Made by a program: the position numbers and the translations under genes | The notes under the pieces: model-generated | Database searches by the model: none | Told to the model about the DNA's origin: nothing | The model's input: the letters and a program-made list of their open reading frames with translations, nothing else | NCBI GenBank assembly: GCA_946807835.1 | Contig: OX327711.1 | Span: 12,311,501-12,375,500, forward strand | From: Ailanthus altissimus | Taxonomy: Eukaryota; Streptophyta; Magnoliopsida; Sapindales; Simaroubaceae | Reading direction: 5' to 3' | DNA: 64,000 nt | In this document: positions 12,547 through 26,700 of the stretch, in pieces | How the letters are laid out: each line of letters opens with the position of its first letter | How positions within the stretch are numbered: position 1 is the stretch's first letter

Positions 12547-12552
12547 CACGTG
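12547..12552. promoter_or_regulatory. G-box core (CACGTG) just upstream of the DRT111 start
   Basis: A palindromic CACGTG sits 7 bp upstream of the DRT111 ATG, within the probable 5' leader. G-boxes bind bZIP and bHLH (including PIF) factors. A link with the light-signalling role of DRT111 is inference only, and a 6-bp word can arise by chance. Confidence 0.3.
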
Positions 12553-12599
12553 GATTGAAAAAAAATAAAGACGAAGAAGATTGTAGGGATTTGAGGAAT

Positions 12600-13846
12600 T
12601 AAAAGGGGATGATTTTTGTTAAGGTTATTAGATGAGATTCAATTTCGAGCGTGAGAAATGAAGTAGCCCACTGATACAAAACTTGGCCCTATACTTTTCA
12701 GTATTAATTTCTGGATTATTATCTTGAATGCCCTCAAAATAAAGTCTACCCACGAGCTAAAAAATTAACAATAATACTCGATTATTAAATAATATTTTAT
12801 CAATAACGAAATTATTAGCAATATCTAATCGTTATAAAATATTATGTCAAAGTTAACAAAAAAAAATAATAACGTTATTTTAAATTTGTGTTTGATTCTT
12901 TCACACATATCAAATTAAATTAAACATGTGACATTACAATTGACTAAATTTCGAATATCTCATGTTTAAATAAAATTTATTTTAAATCCAAATAAATATG
13001 AATTTATATCCAAACTATCATTTTATCCAACTGTCCACCCTTTTTTTTATCATGGGTAGAGGCATTCGAATTTGAAATCTTTATTAAAATAAACGGAGAT
13101 ATATTACTAGCTCTTTGCCACTAACTTGTTAACAAAAGTACTACCAACCTACTTTTTAGTTTTTTCTTTTCTTTTCTTTTTTTCAAATTACAAAATAGTA
13201 GGTTTTCAAAAAAAATTACAAGAAACATAAGAGAAGCTTGTTGAAGAAAATGGTCTCTTCTCAATCGTTACCTAAAGAGTTTTACTTGAGAAACTTGTTG
13301 AAGAAATCGACCTCTTATTAATATATTATCCCTGCAATCTCGCCTTCGGCACCAAAATTGAAACCCTTAGCCCCGGTTGTTACATCACCATCACGTCCTT
13401 CAAAGGCCAACAAAAAGACACCGCCTTGAAGGTCTTTATCGAAATTGCAACAACAGTCACAATTGCCACTTCTTCTGCAACAATAGTCGCGCACGTCCTC
13501 TGAGTTTTTCTTGATTAACAAGAACACAATGCCTCCAACAACCTCCCCATCGCCTCCTCTAGACCAAGACAAATTATCCACCGTGGATGCTATATGCATT
13601 GGCACGATCATACGGTGCAATAGTTTTATTGCTGACAATTCAGTTTGAGTATAAATTGTCTATGAGGAATGCTAGTGTTGTGGCTTACGTGCAGGCATAG
13701 ACCATAGCTGATAATGATGATGGTAATTGTGATGATGAAGGGAAAAACAAGTCAAAGGTATTTATGTCAATATGGAGTGTGTATGAAAGAGTCGCGGTTG
13801 TGTTCTTTCTCGGACGTACTGTCATTGTATGATTGAATGTTAATGC

Positions 13847-13885
<39 letters not shown>

Positions 13886-16800
13886 GAGAGAGGAATGAAT
13901 CGAACCCAAGACTTAAAGGATGTCTTGCAGGCCTTTAAATCATCGAACCATCTTAGGCAAGTGCAATATTGGGGCTTGATTTAATTTGATGAAATTTGGG
14001 GTGAAATGGGCGTGATTGTGGGTTGTTTGCATTTTTTGGTGGTCGATATTGTGAATTGTTTGTGGTGGTAGGTTTCGGCTGAAATTTTAAAATTATAATT
14101 TATTATTAGAATTCAGGTTATGTTTAAGTGGAGATGAGATGAGTATGATACGGTTGCTTTGGGGAGCTTTTAAAAAGTGGTCATGTCGAAAACAAAATGG
14201 ATGGGCCACCTAGTACGCCGTCGTTTTGACTAATTACGGCCCCGCTTTGTATGACGATGGCCTGGATTCTGTCAACACTGTCGCTGTCTTGATCATGTTT
14301 TATTGTAGAATCATCGCTTTCTCGGTTTTATATATAATTTTTTGTAAAAGATTTGAAAATGGAGAGTAAAAGTGAAATGAATTTTTTTGAGAGTTTTTAA
14401 GGTTTAGATTTTGGGGAGGGAGATGGGTGAAATTAAGGAGCCATGATCATGTTAGTATTGGAGGAAGTCGTGATCATGTTAGCCATGATTGAATCCAATG
14501 TAATGTGAATTTTGTTAATTTTTTTATAATTATTTTTTAGAGATGATAATTATTAAATAAGCATTAATATTAATGATTTAAAGAAAAAATTTAAAACAAA
14601 CCAAAAACAAAAGTAAAATAGTATGATTGTCAAGTTAATTTTATTATTAAGAGTAACTAAATATATTTATATACTTTGCTATTAAATTTAATAAAATATT
14701 TTCTAACGTTCAAGCATTATTATTAATTTTTCAAACAGATAACTATTATTAAAATTAGACTTTATTCATTTAGGGTATTCAAAATAATAACTTTTAATTT
14801 TTTGTAATATCTTTTAATAAACTTTAAAATATAATTTTAAATTTGAGTAATACTACATTATTTCAAAAACAATTATTTTAAATTAAAGTATTAAATCACT
14901 ATTAGATGGTAAAATAATACAATTTTTAAAATTATTTATTATATTATTTTTGTTAGATATTTTATGTTATTTTATGCCTTTAAAACATATGTAATAACAT
15001 TTTATTAAATTAATAAAATTTATTCGTATATATAACTGAGCATACATTGATGAGTTCATATTTTATAAAGTATATAATATATGTATTAAACATATGATGC
15101 TAATACAGATGGTATAAATAACAATTTTTTTATAAATTAAATATAGTTCACAGTCATTAATGAAAATGATATTTCACTATGTAAGGTTGTAGTTTTTCTA
15201 CTTCTTATAGTGGATAATTTATCTTGATTATCGAAGTAGAGACTTCGAGTAAAAAAACTAGTGTATATGTTACATTAAACGGGATTACTGTGAATTTCGA
15301 TTTGGTTAACTAAATGTCGTAAATCTTAATTCATAAAAATTTTAATAAGCTTGATTGATCTTAATTATAAGTAAGTAATGAATTTACATTCATGCATTGT
15401 ATCTTTTGAGTTATCACGGAGTGAGATTCAAATAAACGATCAAAACCTCTATAACTTGCAGATATAATTTTATGGGTCGTAGGAATATATATTTGTAAGA
15501 TAGAATCTAATAATTAATGTTCACCTAAGTTGTTTGCAGTACTTAATCATTAGAATCTGTTGCCGCAGTTTATTCAATAAATTATTTATTAAATAATAAT
15601 ATTTATTTGTAAATTTATTTACAAACATAGATATATTAAAAGTGAACATTACAGTATTCAGTAACTTATAGGTAAATAAGTAATTAAAGAGGTAATACAT
15701 TTTTTTTATGGCCTAATTTTAATTATGGACATTAATTAAAGGGTCAATTAAGTAGTTATTATTGGTCTAAAAAATCAAGCCTAATTTAATTAAAATGAGT
15801 TTTAATTAAATTGACTTTTACTTTATAATATAGGTTACTAAAGTATAACCCTTAACTTTTAGTGGAATAGCATAAGATTAATTTATAAGAATTAATGTAT
15901 TATGAGATAATAAAAACTAGGCATTTTAAGTTGGAGTTAGAAAAGTCATGGGTTTTGCAGTCCCTCTATTAGCTCAAATCTCGATCAAACATTCTAATCA
16001 AAATCTAAATATTAAAGGGAGATTCCTATATATATGGGAGGTATGTAGTAGTAAATGACATCCACAATAAATATAGAGAAAAATTATTTTATGTATTTTT
16101 ACGTGGGAAAAGAATTCAATTAATATCATTCTCTTAGATTTGGGTATTAGTATTTTTAGAAACTAAAAAAGATTTACGTGTCCACACGCGTTGAATTTGT
16201 AGATTGAGGATAGTAGAGAAGATTGTAATCAGTCAATTCAAGATCTGTCATAACAAAAAATTGAGGTAATCTTCTATCATTATATATGTAATTATGAACA
16301 AAATGATCTAACTTCCGCTACGTTTATTTTTATAAATAATTTTTTTTTACTACCAACAATTTCACCGTCTAATATTCAACACATCATTAATATAAAAATT
16401 TTAAATAACATTTTAAAATTGTAGTATTATCTCAAAAATTTAGTAGCATATTTAAAATAAGATTTGCCAATAATGTGTTTATTTTGAGTTATATTCTGAA
16501 CAGACTGAACTTATAAGATTGTCTTAGAAAACTAAAATTTGTAAATTCTGACCAAATACAATTTTTTTTTAAATATTGTTCTCCTTAGTCTTTTGGTTAT
16601 AAAAGAATTGTAATTTTTTTTTTTAACTTAAACATTTTATGTCACTCTCTTCTGTATATGTATATTGGAATTTTTTTTTTCATCCTAAGAATATATTTTT
16701 AAATTTATAATACTAAACTTATAAAATTACATCTTATATTCTAACTACTAATATAGCACTTAAAATATGCATTGTTAATTAATTGTATTAAGTATTGATT

Positions 16801-16900
16801 GGTAATGGATTCGCATGCAAATTCTTTCAGTTATATTACTTGCAAAATTTAAAAATGTAATAGTTAATTTTAGTTTTTAACTTATATAATAATAAAAAAA
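12600..16900. other. 4.3-kb intergenic region between divergent DRT111 and mL40 genes
   Basis: Very AT-rich and without a convincing gene. A 13,318-13,638 minus-strand frame (106 codons) has no family resemblance I can recognise. Around 14,400-14,500 a short 'gtgatcatgtta' phrase is repeated. Promoters of both flanking genes should lie at the two ends. No mobile element boundary was identified. Confidence 0.45.
13850..13881. repeat. (TTA)n microsatellite
   Basis: About ten uninterrupted TTA/ATT triplets. Confidence 0.9.
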
Positions 16901-16917
16901 ACCTCGCTGCAGCTTTA

Positions 16918-16926
16918 AAACCCTAA
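16918..16926 (+). promoter_or_regulatory. telo-box (AAACCCTAA) upstream of the mL40 gene
   Basis: A perfect AAACCCTAA lies 134 bp upstream of the start codon. In plants this interstitial telomere-like motif is enriched in promoters and leaders of ribosomal-protein and other translation genes, which suits this gene. The motif is seen directly; its function is inferred from the family of promoters. Confidence 0.5.
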
Positions 16927-17059
16927 GTTATTAAGCCCTGATTGTTAGTTGCTTACTCCATCTGTTTCCTTATTATCGAGAAATCAAGCACAAACAAAGC
17001 AAACCCAGTTAATAAATCTGAAAACGCTCTCATTTCAGTTCAATTTAATCGTCTTCAAT

Positions 17060-17779
17060 ATGTTCAGGATCACTAAATCGAAACCAGTCGAGCAACTGAG
17101 TCACCAATTCATCCAAAAATGTTCTGTAAGCAGAACCCCAAAAGGGAAAGCGAAAATGAAAGCCGGGCAGCCATTAAAACGCTCAAAAATCTCAACGAAA
17201 AAGGACTCATCTGTCCAAGGGACAAAAGCATACGTGCCAGACGAGAAGCAACGCTTATACGACCAATGCTTGAACGCTCCAACCCCAGTAAGATACTTAA
17301 CTCCAAAAGACCAAAAGCGCGAGATTGAGAGAGAAAAGTTAGGGCTAATTAGCAAAGAAAGACAACGAGAGATTGAGATTTTGAAAAAGGGAGGCAAAAA
17401 GTCCATGGGTATTGCTGATGAGCCTATGATAATGGGGACTCCTGGATTTGACTTGATATCACTTGGGTTGGTTGATGCCGACAAGATTCCGAAGTATGAG
17501 TTGACAGCTGAAGATGGGAAGAGGCTTGCGAAGGAGTATAGTAGGGTTTTGATGAGGAGACATAGGGCGAGACAGGCAGCGGAATCGACCCTTTTGAGGT
17601 TGAAGAAGGAGGCTATTGAGGCATTGCCGGAGGCTTTGAAGAAGGCGGCTTTGGTGCCGGATTTGACTCCATTTCCAGTTAATAGGTTTATGGCAACTCT
17701 TACACCGCCCATTGAAGGGTATTTGGAGAAGGTGAGGGAGGCAACGAAAAGGAGCTCTGGAAATGAGAAGATGAGATGA
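17060..17779 (+). CDS. mitochondrial large ribosomal subunit protein, mL40 type (MRP-L28 family)
   Basis: Single coding exon of 239 residues. The N-terminus (MFRITKSKP, then basic and Ser-rich) looks like a mitochondrial targeting peptide. The middle (about 60-125) is highly charged and helical (DQKREIEREKLGLISKERQR). The C-terminal half holds the conserved plant block 'GTPGFDLISLGLVDADKIP', 'EYSRVLMRRHRARQ', 'KKAALVPDLTPFP' and 'MATLTPPIEGYL'. Known plant relatives belong to the mL40/MRP-L28 family of the mitoribosome large subunit; Arabidopsis At4g05400 is, as I recall, the counterpart (about 250 residues). The start is the first in-frame ATG; the open frame reaches further upstream but only through a TTG. 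After the stop, 'GAG|GTATGG' could be a 3' UTR intron donor, with a good acceptor at 18,167-18,168. The exact ribosomal-protein name is less sure than the family. Confidence 0.75.
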   Translation: MFRITKSKPVEQLSHQFIQKCSVSRTPKGKAKMKAGQPLKRSKISTKKDSSVQGTKAYVPDEKQRLYDQCLNAPTPVRYLTPKDQKREIEREKLGLISKERQREIEILKKGGKKSMGIADEPMIMGTPGFDLISLGLVDADKIPKYELTAEDGKRLAKEYSRVLMRRHRARQAAESTLLRLKKEAIEALPEALKKAALVPDLTPFPVNRFMATLTPPIEGYLEKVREATKRSSGNEKMR

Positions 17780-18327
17780 TTGGAGGTATGGTTCTTTATT
17801 TCTTTTGTCTCGTTTTACTTGCTTCTGTTTTTAGATGAATTATGTGATTGATTGGTTTTTGCATTCTGATTGTTTGTGATGTAGTTTAGATGTTACTGGG
17901 ATATAATGTCTTGAAGAACAAGAAAATGCTTGATTCTGCCTACTGGAATCTGGTGTGAACTGACATGGTTATTTGTTAATCATCCATTAGAACGAGAAGT
18001 TAGCACAAAATGATTTATTAGAAACATAGAACTAAAATGAAGATCTGAAAAACATAGGTATAGATGAAGAAAATTCCAAGGTCATCAATGAGTGGTGCTG
18101 CATACAGTACTCAAGGTGGCATTTCCTAGTGTATATGCATGCATATATAATTTTTTTGTTTCTTGCAGCTTGCCTAACAAATTTCATTCTTGTTGTCCCT
18201 TGTTAGAGAATAGACGTAGTGCCATTTTGTTGCATGTCTTTACCCTTATAGAGCCATGCATCATAATTCAAATCTATTACATAGAAAAGGGTCCTCTTAT
18301 CATCACATTGTGATGTCTCAATATATG

Positions 18328-18358
<31 letters not shown>

Positions 18359-20768
18359 ATATACACAATGTCCTATCAAAAATAAAGAAAGATACATTTA
18401 TCAGTTTATTCATCATAATGAACATCTTAGTCTGCTTTGTTTTAGGCAGACCCGAACTGTCATATCATGGTTATGTTGATTTAGAGCAACTAAACAAGGG
18501 AGTCTTATTGGTTGGGAGAATTTTTGCTGAATCCTAGAATATAATTGGGTTTGTGTAATTATGGCTTTGCATGAAACATTACACTAGCCTATGACTCACA
18601 GTAACATGACTTGATTACGAACTAATCCAATTTCAACTCTAAATTCCCTTTTGTACACATAAACTCCAAATGTAATAATTTTAGAAGTATACTATCTCAC
18701 ATGATATGATTGATTACATGATTTAAATGAGATGCATATATTTCAATGTACTTCATCAATTGAAAAAGCATACGATTTCTTAGTATTCATGTTGAGTTTT
18801 TGTTTCAGAATCTTCTAGTATATTGCGACAATTGCTTTAGTTTATTTCTAAACTTCAGGTAATGGGCTAAACTTAACTAAAATTTGTACCTGACATGGTA
18901 TGATATCGGAGATTATAAGTAACTGAGAAAAGCCATCTCTAGTAGGAATGAGATGATGAAACTATAAGAAACGTTCATGTATCTTTGTGGCGGATGATTA
19001 AACAGAACAGCATTGGCTGTTGCAATCTCATTTGCAGATGTTCTATCCTTTAATAAGAGAACAGTACTGCATTAAAGTTTTATGTTTCATGGTAAATAGT
19101 CTTCATGTATGGTTACGTTCATTTTTATTACTTAAATTAAACCTCTTTGGGAAGGTCTGGAGATGGTATGTCTGTACTTTCCCAGTGTGGTTGGTAATAT
19201 TCAAATCTTATCATCTAAAGTCAATAATTTTATGATACTTATCAGCACAAAGAGAAAAGTATTTCAAAATTTGAAGAATGTTAATGCTTAACAGCTATAA
19301 TGATCTATATTTTATGACATCTTCTGTGATGCAGATGGATTTGTCTGGAAAACAACAGTGCTCAAGTTGCTCAATGAATGGTAATTACTCCTGCCAAAAA
19401 GCTTTCATCCGTGATCTTGAGATAGAATTTAGCACCATAAGTGAAATGCCATAATAATATTGTTAAAATCAGAACTACCTTTTTTTTTTCTTTCGTTCTT
19501 TCTTTTTCAATTTATTTGTTTCATTGGTTTTGGTGACTTCATGCTGTCAGTCATATAGTTTTGTATTGACAATTGCTAACATGTGATGGTTAGGCAGAAA
19601 CTTAAGGGACTTTTGCTATGGTAGTGAATCTCAATATGCCTTAACTTGGTGTTTAATCAAAGCTTTGGAGTCCTCTCTCCAATGCAAGGCTTCTCTCAGA
19701 GTTGCTCCCAATAGGATTTCTTCATCCCCACCAAAACAGAAGATCCATATGCACCTCCATATGTAAATGACAAAAGCATTATAAATTCCCATTAAACAAA
19801 TTTCACCTAATTTTAGTAAATTTATCTTGCAACTAAGAGAATAATTGCGATCTTCCCAATTTCTGTGTCCTTTTTTGCTTGTTCAAGTGGATGAGATAAA
19901 ATGATGCAATCATATAATTTTACCATTTTAGTTTTTATAATTCAATTCAAATGTTTGGCGCTAAGTTTCTGATCCCATGTAATTAGTCCCCTAATTATTT
20001 GTTGTCAAGTTACAATTTGCATCTCCATACAATTTTCCATCTACAAGTTAAAGTTCAACTCGTGACAACATCGAGGTTTCTGTTTAAATCAGCAAGGAAC
20101 TATAAATCTAAAATTCTTATAAAATTTTGATCCATATGTGATTGCTATTGAAGTCGTGTTTTTCGTCAAATATTTGACCAGGTAGGTTTTATATTCATCA
20201 CAACAATTAAAGAGAAACGGGTCTAGACCAAATTAGATGCCATTGTGGTCGCTACTTGGTCTCCAGATCAATAAAAAATGAATCCTTCCATCTAAAACAC
20301 TGTTGAAACAAGCAACCAAAATACTTGAATAAATTAGAACAAGAATTCGATGATATTCTAATTGGTACAGGTCAAAACAGATTGTGTCTCAATTGCTTTT
20401 AGTTGAAACAATTTTAAAAATTTGAGTAAGCTTAGTCGCAAGAGTTCATAGTGTTTTTATATCTTTTCATCAAGCTGGCCAACAAATTTCCTCCCAAGAT
20501 CCAAAGGGCACCAGAATCACAAATAGCAAGACTTGTAGTGGAAATGCCATGCCATATGTTCAATGCTAAGATACCTACAAGGTTTGCAAGACAAGCAGCA
20601 AAGAAACAAGATAATCCTTGTTAAAAAGACTGGCAATGAGGTAGAAATAGAAAATTCACAGTTGAGAATGCCTACAGGAAGGAAAAAAAAAAGATGAATG
20701 TTGAATTTTTTTTATGGAAACAGACAAACAACATAGAATGGATAATAGAGCTTACATTTACTATGCCC
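17780..20768. other. 3-kb region between two convergent genes
   Basis: Holds the 3' UTRs of mL40 (plus) and PheRS beta (minus). Possible 3' UTR splicing of mL40 is suggested by a donor right after its stop, a polypyrimidine-AG acceptor at 18,168, and a second acceptor near 19,334 followed by a short segment and a GTAATT donor. None of these would alter the protein. No further gene was recognised; short ORFs are not conserved-looking. Confidence 0.4.
18318..18364. repeat. (TATATG)n/(TA)n microsatellite
   Basis: Three TATATG-like hexamers run into about ten TA dinucleotides. Confidence 0.9.
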
Positions 20769-23700
20769 CTACAAGAAACTCTCGATGTCCAATTCCACAT
20801 AGGAACACGGATCTGTAATCTCGAAGCTGTTCAAAACCTGGAAGCCATATTGAACAATCAGAATATTGAAGTTAATTCCTAACCCCAGTTCTTCAAATTC
20901 AGACAGAACGAGTCCTGCTTCAGTTACCAATAAATTAAAATTTTCACAATTCAGGGAAACAGAACATGCACCAAAATACATGGGTAGAATATAAACCAAA
21001 ATTAAAAAAGATTGCATGGTCCTATCACATTAGTTCCGCGACTTCTGATATATATGAAGCGCCACTCCAACCATAGTTCAACAATAAACTAAGAAACACT
21101 ATCATATAACATGAAATTGGCTCATAGCACATTGTTGTATAAAGTAATAAAATATAAGAATTAATTTATACAGCAAAATCAATCCAAACCATAATATAAC
21201 ATCCACATTGAAATTATATAAATGACGATAGTACCTCAGGGTGCACAATACCAAAAGTGCCAACGCGCTTCCCTTTATAAGTGATACTAGCTTGTCTACC
21301 CGGAAGAAACTCAGGCTCCTTCATCAAGACAAGAAGTAAATCAGCAGCAGTAAATGCTCAGACATAGCATAAAGAAACAAAATTGCAGAGAGCAAACACT
21401 TACATCTGAGCGCTGTATGTAGTACCCTGTAGCATCACCAACTGAAACAAAAGGTGTCCCTATAACCTCCATTATTCTGTCCACTAGGCAATGAATTAGC
21501 TGTGCAAATAATTACATTAAAAAAGAGTTTGAATCACTTCATCAGTTAAGGACAAAATTCTATCACCTATGAGCCATAAAGCATCACTAAAACTACTAGT
21601 TTATAATACTTTCAATCAAATAGAATACCAAGCTAAAATATGGACAAGAAAATAATTGATCTTTCTACATTACCAAAATTTCAAACCAATATACAACAAT
21701 CGGAAAATAATTTTTTCTCAGAGAAGGTAATATCTTCAACAAGCTTAGTGAGAGAGTACCTCAAATCCAGAGTTAGTACCACAATAAAGGGCTGCTAGTC
21801 GGCGGCGGCATGATGCACCAACATCTTTCTTCTCATCCAACAGTACTATATCACCTATTTCAAAAATCTAGAACCGAAGTCCAAATATCAAGAAAAGGGT
21901 CCTCATGCACAGTAATGACAGATGAGAAGAACAAAATGCCATGACAGAAAATTTAATACAACAGGAGATAACTGTGTCTTTGTGTATAAGAATTTTTGTG
22001 TACCAACTGTCTAACCAAATGCACCCTCTCATAGCAACAAAATTGCCCTCAGATTATATCAATCAGCCTTTTGCTTATACCAAATAGCAATAATAAAGGC
22101 ATCACCACACAAGGGAATGCACCGTCCAACTCAAATGAGCATGTCACATCCAAAATTTAGTTATTAATATGATCATCTAAAGATAAGCACTTCTGATATC
22201 CCAACTCAGATATCATGTGAATGTAGTCAACCGCTGACATACCCTTCAAGATTCAAGTCCAATCAAAGGGCATGTTTCAGTACTTTATAGCAAAGGAAAA
22301 GTAAAACGTAAGCAAACATCCATTGCCCCACATGACCTACATATTTCAGTACTTCAAAGAAAAAAACGGCAAAATTGAAAAAGGACAATGTCAGTAAAGG
22401 GTGTCAAGGCGGCAGAACTCATATGCACATTAAGTATCATAGAGGAAACTATCTTAAGACTAAAAACACTAAAAGAAATATCAAATAAGAAAACACTAAA
22501 ACCTTTGGATAATGATCTCATCCATCCACTAGCAGAAATCATATCCCAATTCATCTGACCTATAGTAGAAGATATATAAAATTGCTATCCAATTAATGGC
22601 ATACTTAAAAAACAAAAATTACCTTTATAGGCTTTGGATGGTCTTTGTTGTGTCCAACAGTTTTCAACATACCAGGCATTAAAGTGGTCCTAACAACCTG
22701 CAACAATGGGTGAAGCAGTAATAAACAAGTTAATACTACCTGCAGAAACATGTCAAACTTGCAATCACATAATTTCAAGTGAAGCAAATCGCAAGGAATG
22801 AAGGGAGTTGAGTAAGAAGAATAAGGCAATTGACCAAAGCATTCACTTCAAGATTTATTATATGATTGTCTGTGTACTAGACAAACAAATGGACAAGTAC
22901 AACAAATTAAACATGCAAAGGTAGCACTAAACAGATTTGAGAAGCAACAGAACCTCTGAATTGAGTCATTCGGAAGTTAATTTAGTTCAATTTGGCACAA
23001 ATCAGCACAAAGTAACATAACGGGAACCAAATAAGGCTCAACTTGATTGAAAACCAAGGCCTCGAGAAGACACCAACACAAGTGAAACCTAATTTCAGAT
23101 GCATAAATTTACAGTATGGGGAGGAAGTGCAAAAAATTGGTAATAAAATCTTTTAAAACTTGATCAAAGGCAGAACAAGGAACTAGTAGACCAGTTGAAT
23201 TGCTCAAACCATCTAGCCCAACAGAACCATCTGTCTAAGTTTCAAATCATTAATTTTGCAATCCACTTTTGAAGGAGAAACATATCAATGCTGAGACACT
23301 GACCAACTCTAACACAAACCAAGTAGTAACCCAGCATACAAAAGATATATAACTGATAAGACATTGTAAGTTTATCTGATTTTTTAAAAGAATGCTGTTT
23401 CCTTCTTTACCTCAGCTGAGACCCTGAACCTCAATAATGGTCACACAAGTACCCAATCACCAAGAGAAGGCAGTTGGTTTCTAATCCACAATGGAACGAT
23501 TCCAACTGTTGCAAACTTAAGTCATCAACCTCCATTTTGTATGATTTGCTTAGAAGGGAGAAACAGACAATGATAATTTTGAATGTATCATTACCAATAT
23601 GGAAGTTTCACAGTATTTTAAAACATAGCTCAAATAATAAATTTTGATAATTGGCAAACAGCAAACACATGATATACATACACGTATGTATGTACATATG

Positions 23701-26700
23701 TATGAGCATGAGTAAATGAGTGTCACACATATGTACATATGAAAAGAAGCAAAATGACATAGCAACCTCAAAATCAGATGAACGAGGATTTCCAATGATG
23801 GCTGCTGTTTTGTCACTTTGTCGATTTAGCAAGGTAGAAATCTCTTTGCTGGAGCATAAAATCCATGTCAACACCTCTGTAAATCCATTCATTGCAATCT
23901 GAAAGGGAAAAAAAAAATTATGCTAATGAAGAAAAAACATAAAAGTACAGAGAAAAAGTTCATCCCATATATGAATTAGAGCACTCTCATTTCTGTACCT
24001 CCAATCTCATAAGGTCACTGAACTCATTCAAGGCCAACGGCTTCACTGATGCAGGCTTTCTCTTCGGAATGTTATTGTACCCATAAGCAATTGCAACATC
24101 CTAAAATGGAAAACATGCCTTCCAGTAAAACCTAACTAGCTCAGAAGATTTCAGATACTTCAATTGCATAAGTGTCTCTGCCAGTATCAATACCTCCATA
24201 ACATCACATGGGTGCAGAACATCGCTTCTCGTTGGAGGAACAAGTACATTAATATTGCACTGATTATCACCAGATAGAACCTTCTCAGCTCTTAATTGCA
24301 TTCTGTTCAATAAACTGGTAACCTGAAAGATAGGAAAAATTAAAATGTGATAATTGCAGAATGCATTTCATTTGCAAGTTCTTGTATGGTTCAACGTTTC
24401 ATAGATCAATAAAATGGAAAGGAATAAAAGAGATGCAGGAATAACATTACCTCTTCTGCTTCCAATGAGACTCCAATTGAACCATTGATATAAGACAAAG
24501 GAACTTCCATATTGTAGACAGAAAGATCAGGATAAACATATGACCTCCCATCAGCATAAACCACTTCAACAGGTTCCACCTCATATTTTCTTTTACAATA
24601 CTCGGAAAAAATTGTTACCTAAGAAATAAAGGAAAACCTATCTGACATTACCTACCACTAACTGAGAACTTCAAAGTAATAAGAAAATGTAACTAGAACT
24701 TGGCAACTCCTACCACTGTGTTTAAAACAATCTTGGCCTTTGTCAAATCAGTGGCTGTACATTCAATGAACACATTCTTTGTCTTTAGAGTGATTGCTGA
24801 ATGAGCACCATTAATAATCGGTGGTAATGACAGAACAGTTCTGTAGAGGAAGAAAGGTGATTAGTGTTCTTCAGAACATAAAATTCTGTTGTGCCAGTTA
24901 AAATAAAAGAACCTATAACCCATGAATTCAAAGAAATATATTTTATCAAATACATTGGGAAAAAGAAACATCATTATTCATAACCATATGCCAACACACT
25001 CAAATTGAAAGGATCAGTATATACAACAAAATGGTTTAGTTGACAGGCCAAATGCACTTGATAATATTAATCACAACAGTGTTTTCAAGAAAACATCATA
25101 CCTATTTTGATCATATAAGACTGGGTACACCGGAGAATTCTCAATTATGTGCAAATACTTTTTCAGTTTCAAATCTGACTGCCAATGTTGTCATAATAGA
25201 ACACATATCAAGGTTAGACAATCTCCAAATTGAAAAATTAAAATAAAAAAAAAACAAAAGCAAATCCAGAACATGGATATACACAAGGAAGGAGCCTGAC
25301 AGCGGCATGAACTGATGTGACTTTTGGATTACCAAGATCTATAGATTCTATATACACCAAAGATGCATTGAAATAGTGCCAGATCCAATTGGAAAATCAG
25401 TAAAAGGAGGTCACTCATTGTGGCAAGTGTAGATACAGGACTAATGGTCACAAGCCGATGAAATAACCAAGTATAGCGAAACTTTGTGCACCATTCCCAT
25501 CTAACAGATGCAACACAGATACAAAACAACAAAGAAGACTCGATTAGGACTCACCTTGTAAAATTCCATCAGCTCATCAGCTCTGAAGTTCCTTGTCTAT
25601 ATTAGAGAACAGTTACAAACAATCAATTATAATAGAATTTTATGTATAAACCAAAGGAAAAGGCTACATTTCATGAAGGACCCTGATCGCAGATCCAAAT
25701 TTAATGTACTAGAATGGATATGGTAACAATAAATTCAAAGATTCACATTCCAAGTAAAATCAATCACCTGTTTTAGTGGCACAAAATTTATCTCCGAAGG
25801 TGGCAAAGCCTGAAAATAAAGAGAGAAATCAATATCAATCACATCATATGTTCAGTCACAATTTTTGAATTATAAACAAAGCAAATAAAATCATTAAAAG
25901 GCACAGATCTCACTATAGTTCTTTATTAGTCAACATCACACTTAATCAAAGCACCAAATAGATAATTATTCGTAGATTTAATGAAAAAAAAGAACAAGTA
26001 TTGCAAAAGCCCACCTCATATGTGAAAGGGCCTTGTAATGTGTCCAAGTCATGGGTACCAATAGCAACGAGGGTTCTCCGCCTAAAACACGAACATGTGT
26101 AAATATCTAAATTGAAAATACCAAATTCCCTAAGAGAATCTTTCAAAAAAGAAAAATAAACCATGAAATGACATCCAAAAATCATTGTGATATCAAGCAT
26201 TTACTGGTTTAGCAACATTTAATCACGGTGCAAGAAAATAACAGACAATGTCAAATAACAAAAGCCAATAGAGAAAATCATTTTATAGCCGGTATTATCG
26301 ATCCAGTATTGAAATAAAAAAATCAACAAGCCACCAAAAGCGAACAAAAAATATGCCATGCTATATTACCGGCAAATGTTCTGATGAAGCTTATCTTGCA
26401 GATCAATGAAGCTGTTGTAACTAGCTTCGTCAAAAGTAATGTCTCTTAAAATAGCACACACAACATAAGGACGGATTGAAGATGTCTGCAAGGAGGAAAA
26501 ATCAGTAACATTACTTTGCAAAATGAATCTTAAGAGTGTTCAAAACCAACAACTGACTAGAAAATACCTCTGGCTTAACATGCATTTGTTGCATCGAGTT
26601 TTTGCTAATGTTAGGGACAATGTACTTGGGTATGTCCTGCTGCTTGTTGAAAATGCGGAGAGCTTGCGCAATCCCTTCAAGGCAAAGCAAATCATATCTA

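Noticed and set aside
13318..13638. Minus-strand ORF of 106 codons with a Cys-rich stretch
   Set aside because: No family resemblance, no clear promoter or splice context, and the opposite strand is also open for long stretches; more likely chance in a slightly GC-richer patch.
16949..17059. 37-residue N-terminal extension of the mL40 protein
   Set aside because: The extension starts at a TTG and contains no ATG; the first ATG at 17,060 gives the expected targeting-peptide start.
17101..17712. Long minus-strand ORF opposite the mL40 gene
   Set aside because: It is the antisense shadow of a conserved coding exon and shows no protein-family features of its own.
23640..23745. Small genes from 'atgtatgtacatatg' rich ORFs inside PheRS beta
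   Set aside because: These lie in introns of a well-supported gene and consist of low-complexity AT/CA sequence.
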